This document shows positions 58,060-64,000 of a DNA stretch of 64,000 nt, one piece after another. The stretch is from Pollutiaquabacter aromativorans (GTDB lineage Bacteria > Bacteroidota > Bacteroidia > AKYH767-A > 2013-40CM-41-45): the NCBI GenBank assembly GCA_049177215.1, contig CP185379.1:62001-126000 (forward strand). Direction: 5' to 3'. A program made the position numbers and the translations under genes. The notes beneath the pieces are model-generated. The model made no database searches, was not told the origin of the DNA, and saw only the letters and a program-made list of their open reading frames with translations. Position 1 is the stretch's first letter. The number at the start of each line of letters is the position of its first letter.

Positions 58060-60153
58060 TCAACGTATCTGCTGTAACCGCTGTAGATACTTCATCGCCT
58101 CTGCAGGATTGCCCATGGCCTGATAGGTGTCGGCCATAACACCAAGGCTCCTTTGTGCATTCGGTTGTATCGCCAAGGCCTTTCCGGCAAATTCCATCGC
58201 CTGCGGGTAGTTACCGTCCAGGTAGCTGACGGCAGCGATGTTTTCGATCACCATCATCTCGCCCGGCTTGATGCTGTACGCTTTTTTCAGATACACTAAT
58301 GCGCTGTCATACTGTGCCTCCGAAGCAAACAGGGATGCAAGGTTGTTCAGAGGAATAGAATTGGATGGATCACTGGCGGCGCTTTTCCGGTAGGCCGTAA
58401 TCGCTTCAGCACGTCTGCCGGCCTGGCTGAGCCGTAATCCCTGGTTGAAATAGGTGTTCGAGAGGTTCGATTTGGCGACCGCATTGTCGGGATCCAACGC
58501 AAGGACCCGTCTATACCAGGCTGCGGCGGAATCTGTCGCCCCTTGCGCATCGTAGATCACAGCGAGGTTGTTCATGGCCACCTGATAGGTGGGACTGAGT
58601 TCGATCGATCGCCGGTAACAATTGACGGCCTTGACAGTATCGCCTGCAAGCGCGCGATTCAGACCGTAGTTGTACCAGGCCTGGAAATTTCCCGGATGGA
58701 TCGCAATGCTGCGATCGAACGAGGCAGCCGACTCGTTCAGCAACTCGATTCGCTTCCGGTAGTCAGTCGTTCGCTGCGCTTCTTTCAACAACTCCGAAGC
58801 AAGGCTGTAGTGTGTCCGTGTGCTGTTCGGGGCATGTCGGACGTCCGCGCTGAACAGCGTCTTATTATTCCTCCAGTCGGAAGCACGCACCACGGTGAGC
58901 ACCGACCCTGCCAGCACCAGCGTGCCGACGACCAGAAAGAGCGGCCGTCTGCCATGTTCGGGAAATTGGCGGATGTCGGTCTTCAGCGCTTTTGCGATCA
59001 GGAATACCAAGACGATGCAAAAGGCGATCGACGGTACATACAGGAATCGTTCTGCGAAGGTCGAGCCGGTGGTGAAGAACAGGTTGTTGGTTGGCGAAGT
59101 CGAGATGAAAAAGAACAGGATGCAGAAACTGACAATCGGCCATTGGCGAAAGCGGAAAAGGACAACGACCATCAGCAACGCGTACAGCAATAAACCCAGC
59201 CAGGGCGTTAACTGACTCCAGGTGCTGACCGGGATTTCGTTGAACGAATAATCCCAGGACATCGGCCAGGGCAGGAATACGGCCCGCAGGAACTGCAGGA
59301 GGATGACCATTTTAGTGGCGCTTGTTTCCCCCATGTTCTTTGCCCCGTTGAGGACATTGGCCAATAGCGGATCCGCGGATGCATCAATCGTAAAGGGTAC
59401 GTACAGGCTTCGTATCCACAAAAAGATTAATCCGAGAACCAGTAACGGAACGGCATGCAGCAGGGTGGAACCAGGTGGTTGTTTTAAAACCAGGATGCGG
59501 GAGGCCGGAATGATGAGTGCGAAGGCGATCGCGCTTTCCTTCGATAGTAGTGCCAGGAAGAAGTACAGGCTTCCGGTGATCACATCACTTCTCCCGATGC
59601 TGACATTCTCCTGCTTCGGCAGGAATTTCAGCCAGGCCAGGAGGCCGAATGCGGCAGCCAGTAACTCGTCCTGGCTTTTAATGTTGGCCACTACCTCGGT
59701 ATGGATCGGATGGGCGGCGAACAGGGCAACGATCAGGGCCAGAAACAGGGTGTGAACCTGACGGAACAACCGCTGCAAGAGGGTGAAAAGCAGTTGCAGG
59801 TTGATCACATACAATAACAGACTGATGAAATGACCGAAGGCCGCGGAACGTCCGGCCAGGCTGCGTTCGATCGCGAAAAGGGCCGAAGCGACAGGCCGGA
59901 AAGGCTGGATGCTGTTCTCGTAAACTTTACCCGGGCTGAGAATTTCAGGGATGCCGTTAACGCCCTTTTGAACCGCTTCGTTCTTGAGAATAAGGACTTC
60001 GTCGTCCAGCGCGTAATCAAACGTCAGCGTGTTGCCGTACAACAGCAGGGCCAGCAGGCTCAACAGCAACCGGATGCTCCACCCGCTAATGGATGTGCTG
60101 GATTTGACCGGCGCGGCCTTAGGGCCAGGCGCGTGCTTATTGCGCTTGTTCAT
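58060..60153 (-). CDS. TMTC-like membrane protein with C-terminal TPR repeats
   Basis: 697 residues. About 10-12 membrane helices fill residues 25-430. A first loop carries LTFDYALDDEVLILKNEAVQ, and a later one HPIHTEVVANIKSQDELLAAAFGL, which match the TMTC/DUF1736 group of GT-C O-mannosyltransferases. The C-terminal ~250 residues are TPR repeats (ASFDRSIAIHPGNFQAWYNYGLNRALAGDTVKAVNCYRRSIEL is one). The likely role is glycosyl transfer to exported proteins with TPRs binding the protein substrate, but bacterial homologues are poorly characterised. Confidence 0.82.
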   Translation of the reverse strand: MNKRNKHAPGPKAAPVKSSTSISGWSIRLLLSLLALLLYGNTLTFDYALDDEVLILKNEAVQKGVNGIPEILSPGKVYENSIQPFRPVASALFAIERSLAGRSAAFGHFISLLLYVINLQLLFTLLQRLFRQVHTLFLALIVALFAAHPIHTEVVANIKSQDELLAAAFGLLAWLKFLPKQENVSIGRSDVITGSLYFFLALLSKESAIAFALIIPASRILVLKQPPGSTLLHAVPLLVLGLIFLWIRSLYVPFTIDASADPLLANVLNGAKNMGETSATKMVILLQFLRAVFLPWPMSWDYSFNEIPVSTWSQLTPWLGLLLYALLMVVVLFRFRQWPIVSFCILFFFISTSPTNNLFFTTGSTFAERFLYVPSIAFCIVLVFLIAKALKTDIRQFPEHGRRPLFLVVGTLVLAGSVLTVVRASDWRNNKTLFSADVRHAPNSTRTHYSLASELLKEAQRTTDYRKRIELLNESAASFDRSIAIHPGNFQAWYNYGLNRALAGDTVKAVNCYRRSIELSPTYQVAMNNLAVIYDAQGATDSAAAWYRRVLALDPDNAVAKSNLSNTYFNQGLRLSQAGRRAEAITAYRKSAASDPSNSIPLNNLASLFASEAQYDSALVYLKKAYSIKPGEMMVIENIAAVSYLDGNYPQAMEFAGKALAIQPNAQRSLGVMADTYQAMGNPAEAMKYLQRLQQIR

Positions 60154-60207
60154 CCGGAAGGAAAGGTACGAGGATTCCCGAACTGGCCGGGAATGGCAGG
60201 CAGACGG

Positions 60208-62049
60208 TTATTCTACCGTCACCGATTTCGCCAGGTTCCGCGGCTGGTCCACATTGCATCCGCGCATGACGGCGATGTGGTAGGAGAGCAGTTGCAGCGG
60301 AATCACCGAAACGATCGGCACCAGTACGTCATCCGTTTCGGGGATCTCGATCACATAGTCGGCAAGTTCCTTGACGTTCTTGTCGCCTTCGGTCACCACC
60401 GCGATGATCTTCCCTTTCCGGGCTTTCACTTCCTGGATGTTGCTGACCACCTTTTCGTACGTATCGTTCTTGTTGGCGATCACGACCACCGGCATCTCGT
60501 CGTCGATGAGGGCGATCGGTCCGTGCTTCATTTCTGCGGCGGGATATCCTTCCGCGTGGATGTAGGAGATCTCCTTCAACTTCAACGCGCCCTCGAGCGC
60601 TACGGGGAAACCATAGCCACGGCCGAGGTACAGGAAGTTGCGGGCATCCTTGAACTTGGAAGCGAGGTCGATGACCTGTTCGTTGGTCTTCAACGCCTTT
60701 TCAACTTTTGCCGGAAGCGCCTCCAGTTCGTTCAGCAACTGGTGGAAGCGGGAGTCGTTCACCGTTCCGCGCGTGCGGGCGATCTGCAGGGCCATCAGGG
60801 TGAGGACGGCCACCTGTGCGGTGAAGGCTTTGGTGGATGCTACGCCGATCTCCGGACCGGCGTGGGTATAGGCGCCGGCATGGGTAGCGCGCGGGATCGA
60901 AGAGCCGACCACGTTGCAGACACCGAAGATCAACGCGCCTTTTGCCTTGGCAAGTTCAATGGCGGCCAGCGTGTCGGCGGTTTCACCCGATTGCGAGATC
61001 GGGATCACAATATCGTCTTCGTAAATGATCGGGTTCCGGTAACGGAATTCCGATGCGTATTCGACTTCCACCGGAATGCGGGCGAGTTCTTCGAAGAGGT
61101 ACTCGGCGACCAGTCCGGCATGCCAGGAGGTTCCGCAACCGATGATCAGGATGCGTTTCGCGTTCGCGAACTTCTTCTCGTATTCGGAGATGCCGCCCAT
61201 GCGGAGGAAACCCTTCTGCGCGTCGATGCGTCCGCGCATGCTGTCCCAGATGGAACGCGGCTGTTCGTAGATCTCCTTCAGCATGAAGTGATCGTAACCG
61301 CCTTTTTCCAACTGCTCGAGTTTGAGTTCGAGTTCGTGGATATACGGCGTCTTCACCTGGTTCTCGATCGTCTTGACGGTCAATTGTCCTTTGTTGACAA
61401 AGCCGAGTTCGCCATCGTTCAGGTAAATGACGTTGTTGGTGTATTCGATGATCGGCGTAGCGTCGGAAGCGACGAAGAATTCGCCTTTCTCTTTGCCGAC
61501 ACCGATGACGATCGGACTGCCTTTGCGGGCGCAGATGAGCTGGTCCGGATGGTCTTTGGAAAGGACCACGATCGCGTAAGCGCCGATCACCTCGCCCAAC
61601 GCCATGCGTACGGCTTCGTCCAGGGATACCTGGGCGTTTTCAAAAATGTCCTCGATCAGGTGCACCAACACTTCGGTATCGGTGTCACTGCGGAATTCGT
61701 GGCCGCGCTTGCTCAGCTCTGCCTTGATCGAAGCGTAGTTCTCGATGATGCCGTTGTGGATGATGGCGAACCGTCCCTTTTGCGAATAGTGCGGATGCGC
61801 GTTCCGGTCGTTCGGCTCACCGTGCGTAGCCCAGCGGGTGTGGCCCATCCCGATGTTGCCCTTCGTGTCCTTGTCTTTCGCGAAGTCGTGCAGGTCACTC
61901 ACCTTGCCGGCTTTCTTGAAAACCTTCAGGTCGCCATTCAGAATGGCGATGCCGGCGCTGTCGTACCCGCGGTATTCCAGTCGCTGCAGTCCTTTGATCA
62001 GGATCGGGTAAACATCACGCTTGCCGATGTATGCTACGATGCCACACAT
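60208..62049 (-). CDS. glmS: Glutamine--fructose-6-phosphate aminotransferase (isomerizing)
   Basis: 613 residues, standard. The glutaminase domain starts with the catalytic Cys (MCGIVAYIGKRDVYPILIKGLQRLEYRGYDSAG). Two SIS isomerase domains follow (ILIIGCGTSWHAGLVAEYLFEELARIPVEVEYASEF and NFLYLGRGYGFPVALEGALKLKEISYIHAEGYPAAEMKHGP). The C-terminus ends QPRNLAKSVTVE as usual. It makes glucosamine-6-phosphate for wall and LPS synthesis. No glmS ribozyme expected in this phylum and none seen. Lies 12 bases after the DUF4270 gene. Confidence 0.98.
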   Translation of the reverse strand: MCGIVAYIGKRDVYPILIKGLQRLEYRGYDSAGIAILNGDLKVFKKAGKVSDLHDFAKDKDTKGNIGMGHTRWATHGEPNDRNAHPHYSQKGRFAIIHNGIIENYASIKAELSKRGHEFRSDTDTEVLVHLIEDIFENAQVSLDEAVRMALGEVIGAYAIVVLSKDHPDQLICARKGSPIVIGVGKEKGEFFVASDATPIIEYTNNVIYLNDGELGFVNKGQLTVKTIENQVKTPYIHELELKLEQLEKGGYDHFMLKEIYEQPRSIWDSMRGRIDAQKGFLRMGGISEYEKKFANAKRILIIGCGTSWHAGLVAEYLFEELARIPVEVEYASEFRYRNPIIYEDDIVIPISQSGETADTLAAIELAKAKGALIFGVCNVVGSSIPRATHAGAYTHAGPEIGVASTKAFTAQVAVLTLMALQIARTRGTVNDSRFHQLLNELEALPAKVEKALKTNEQVIDLASKFKDARNFLYLGRGYGFPVALEGALKLKEISYIHAEGYPAAEMKHGPIALIDDEMPVVVIANKNDTYEKVVSNIQEVKARKGKIIAVVTEGDKNVKELADYVIEIPETDDVLVPIVSVIPLQLLSYHIAVMRGCNVDQPRNLAKSVTVE

Positions 62050-62061
62050 GTGTTGTCAGGG

Positions 62062-63336
62062 TTAGGGTAACTTGGTGTAATAAAGCTTGAGTTTCATGCG
62101 GTCCGCAACGTTTTTGCCGCTCCCGAGGATCGCCCGTGCGGCCTGGACACCCGAACCGGAGATGACCAGGTAGAAGCCGTTGTTCCCGATACGGTCGTCC
62201 AGGATCGCCTGGATCTGCCGTGCAAGGTTGAAACGGTACGTGCGGGTCGAAGCATCCAACCCACCACCATAGTAACCGCTGGTCTCGAAGTAGTCGAGGG
62301 GGAATCCAACGTTGCCGTTCGCGTCAAGGGCCAGCACGAGCAGATTAGCCGGTGCCGGGTATCCGTTGGTGGAACCATCGGTGAGCGTGATATTCAACTC
62401 CGCTTTGTTCACCACGATACTACCCGAATCCTTAAAATGTTTCAAAAACGGCATTGAAATTTTGATTTTGGTGCCCGACATGGACTGCAGATACGTCAGA
62501 CTGTCGCCGTCCGTAGAGTCGCGCAACTGCCGTCCGACCGCCAATTCACCGAATTCGTGCTCGAAACGGTTCACCCGGCCTCCGGTAAGGGTGAACTGGT
62601 ACACCCGCGCAGTGTTGGTGGTATCGTGGTAATAGAGGTTCAACCGGCTATTGAAGACGTCGATGGTCGAAATGCAGCCCTTGCCGGCTGCGGTATTGCC
62701 TTCAGATTCAATGTATATGCCTTTGAAATAGTTCCGCCAGCTTGAATTTCCGGAAAGTGCGGGTTGACCGCTTAGCGAAACGATCTCATTGGCCAGCGCA
62801 AGGTCGAGCGGAATGCGCAACTGCGGAGATACCGTGTCGCTGTCAACGACGATCCTGGTATAAGGTTGGGGGACGTACGCGCGTGTTCCGATCGGTTGGT
62901 CTTCGCGGGCGAAGTCCTTGAAACTGTAATAGGTCGAACCGGGATTGATATTCTCCTTAAGCCGGTAGACCGTTACGGTTTGTGCCGTGGTGGTATCGGC
63001 ATAATAACCCGAATAAAAGAGTTGCAGGACGAGCGAGTCTACGGTACTCAGGTTGACAAACGTCGGACTACCCTGTAACAAGACCTCGGCGTAGATGGAC
63101 GCTTTGGTCTTGCCGAACACCGGATCGCCATAGGCGCCCAGGAGGGAAGCCGAAAGTTCGTCGCCCCGGACGGAATCTTCCGTCAGGACCCTGCAGTCGA
63201 TCGTTGCCGAATCGGAATAAGCGGTTGACAGCGGGTCGCTTTCGGGCAAAACCGACAATCCGAGTTCTTCCGAGTCTTTACATCCGCTCAGAAAGGCGAA
63301 CGCAAGCAGGGCCGGAAAAAAACATTTCCTCCACAC
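62062..63336 (-). CDS. DUF4270 family lipoprotein
   Basis: About 424 residues from a GTG at 63336 that opens a lipoprotein signal (MWRKCFFPALLAFAFLSGC with V read as M); an ATG 33 codons upstream (63435) is also in frame, but it adds a non-signal stretch and lies before a terminator-like hairpin. DUF4270 features are SEELGLSVLPESDPLSTAYSDSATIDCRVLTEDSVRGDELSASLLGAYGDPVFGKTKASIYAEVLL and a C-terminal YYGGGLDASTRTYRFNLARQIQAILDDRIGNNGFYLVISG. Role unknown. It sits between glgA and glmS, the usual neighbourhood in Bacteroidota. Confidence 0.9.
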   Translation of the reverse strand: MWRKCFFPALLAFAFLSGCKDSEELGLSVLPESDPLSTAYSDSATIDCRVLTEDSVRGDELSASLLGAYGDPVFGKTKASIYAEVLLQGSPTFVNLSTVDSLVLQLFYSGYYADTTTAQTVTVYRLKENINPGSTYYSFKDFAREDQPIGTRAYVPQPYTRIVVDSDTVSPQLRIPLDLALANEIVSLSGQPALSGNSSWRNYFKGIYIESEGNTAAGKGCISTIDVFNSRLNLYYHDTTNTARVYQFTLTGGRVNRFEHEFGELAVGRQLRDSTDGDSLTYLQSMSGTKIKISMPFLKHFKDSGSIVVNKAELNITLTDGSTNGYPAPANLLVLALDANGNVGFPLDYFETSGYYGGGLDASTRTYRFNLARQIQAILDDRIGNNGFYLVISGSGVQAARAILGSGKNVADRMKLKLYYTKLP

Positions 63337-63354
63337 GGATGCGGAGGAAATGTT
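63321..63354 (-). terminator. Terminator-like hairpin between glgA and DUF4270
   Basis: On the minus strand a perfect 12-base stem (aacatttcctcc / ggaggaaatgtt) closes a 10-base loop and is followed by a T-run. It lies 83 bases after the glgA stop. The likely GTG start of the DUF4270 gene lies in the loop. Confidence 0.75.
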
Positions 63355-63436
63355 CTTTTGAGGTTGATCGGTAATTGGGTTGGCCGCGGGGCCGAAAAGA
63401 CCGGCCAGGAAACGGCCGGCGGAGTTTGCGAGCATA

Positions 63437-64000
63437 TCAGTCTACGAGAGCCGGCTCGTTTTCCAGCAGTTCGTCATAAAAGTCCGAACAGGCGCCGACG
63501 AAGTTGCCGTCGTCGTCGAATGGTGAATACTGGAGAACGGGCTTGTTGGTTTTCTTGAGGTAAGTATCGAGTGCGGAATGTTTGGTGTCGCAACCGCGTA
63601 CGATCCCGTCGCTGAGCTTCATCGCGGCCAGGTGCACATTGGCCATGGAGGGCTCTTTATACAGCTTCAGGTCGTCCGGCGTAACACCGTCCATTTTGAG
63701 TTTCTTCACCAGGTTCGGCGTGAAATTTTCTTCCATGTCCTGGAGGTAGGAAGAATACACGATGCGCGAATTGCGGAACATCGGGTCGTCCTTATAACCG
63801 GTCTTTACGAAGAACGGGATCAGGCTGGTCATCCAGCCATGACAATGGATCACATCCGGTGCCCAGCCAAGTTTTTTCACGGTTTCCAGTACGCCTCGAC
63901 AGAAAAAGACCATCCGGTCTTCGTTATCCTTGTGGAACTTCTTCTTCGCGTCACGGAAAACGTTCTTCCGCTGGAAATATTCTTCGTTGTCGATGAAATA
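63437..64000 (-). CDS. glgA: Glycogen/starch synthase, short Bacteroidota form (5' end outside window)
   Basis: Open from the right edge to a stop at 63437 (187 residues seen). Sequence includes YFIDNEEYFQRKNVFRDAKKKFHKDNEDRMVFF, GWAPDVIHCHGWMTSLIPFF and SSYLQDMEENF, typical of the N-terminal GT5 domain of ADP-glucose:glycogen synthases. The stop falls after this domain, with no second Rossmann domain, as in the ~270-residue Bacteroidota proteins annotated as glycogen synthase. The order glgA, DUF4270, glmS is conserved in the phylum. Whether the short form is catalytic is not settled by the sequence. Confidence 0.88.
   Translation of the reverse strand, partial: YFIDNEEYFQRKNVFRDAKKKFHKDNEDRMVFFCRGVLETVKKLGWAPDVIHCHGWMTSLIPFFVKTGYKDDPMFRNSRIVYSSYLQDMEENFTPNLVKKLKMDGVTPDDLKLYKEPSMANVHLAAMKLSDGIVRGCDTKHSALDTYLKKTNKPVLQYSPFDDDGNFVGACSDFYDELLENEPALVD

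Noticed and set aside
59830..62070. A 746-codon plus-strand frame across the TMTC-like and glmS genes
   Set aside because: It spans two unrelated, well-recognised minus-strand genes and has no domain of its own.

Overview
The window looks like chromosome from a member of the Bacteroidota. The reasons are: several secreted proteins ending in type IX secretion (T9SS) C-terminal sorting domains, a short NuoG without the molybdopterin-like half, a glgA / DUF4270 / glmS gene order, DUF2807 (head GIN) proteins behind an ECF sigma factor, and promoter boxes of the Bacteroidota form TAnnTTTG close to start codons. Genus and even order cannot be fixed by eye. Most of the window is fairly GC-rich; the stretch at about 2-7.6 kb looks more AT-rich than the rest.

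Layout. 1-7600: a cell-surface region with a partial lectin/PKD/Ig-repeat protein and a cluster of beta-propeller-like T9SS cargo genes, interrupted by broken genes and orphan sorting domains. 7770-10755: L-serine ammonia-lyase and a choice-of-anchor L surface protein. 10967-15588: ECF sigma factor, probable anti-sigma factor and two DUF2807 proteins. 16151-25397 (minus strand): NADH:quinone oxidoreductase operon nuoA-K, with a zeta-toxin-like kinase and a 65-residue partner inserted between nuoH and nuoI; nuoL, M and N are not here. 25665-28925: TetR regulator with an EmrAB-type drug efflux pair behind a double operator. 28938-31880: small lipoprotein, queA, MFS transporter. 31986-33187: IS630-family element. 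33251-35812: XRE/S24 self-cleaving repressor and dinB (Pol IV); the partner error-prone polymerase dnaE2 lies at 44179-47157. Between them are an OmpA-family protein, a secreted endonuclease I, an IS481-like element and a large secreted BNR-propeller protein. 47527-50469: histidine kinase with two paralogous small exported proteins. 50605-56889: housekeeping genes (ogt, murI, gamma carbonic anhydrase-like, glycosyltransferase, trmB, atl, mrp, nifU-like). 57105-64000: alpha/beta hydrolase-like protein, TMTC-like membrane/TPR protein, glmS, DUF4270 lipoprotein, and the end of glgA.

The most striking property is the intergenic DNA. At least five families of short repeats recur in the gaps: a C-rich heptamer array (ccctcgt/ccctcgc), a gtgaatagtgaacag-like array, an attactaattaccag-like array, a palindromic element of about 26 bp around aagcttta, and a cgaaactcgaaacc array. 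The heptamer arrays are G-quadruplex-capable on the complementary strand and run up to, or within 5 bases of, the start codons of dinB, dnaE2 and the anti-sigma gene. One of them lies inside a segment duplicated between 3.5 kb and 7.5 kb, where the two copies differ by exactly one heptamer. No tRNA, rRNA or CRISPR array was seen.
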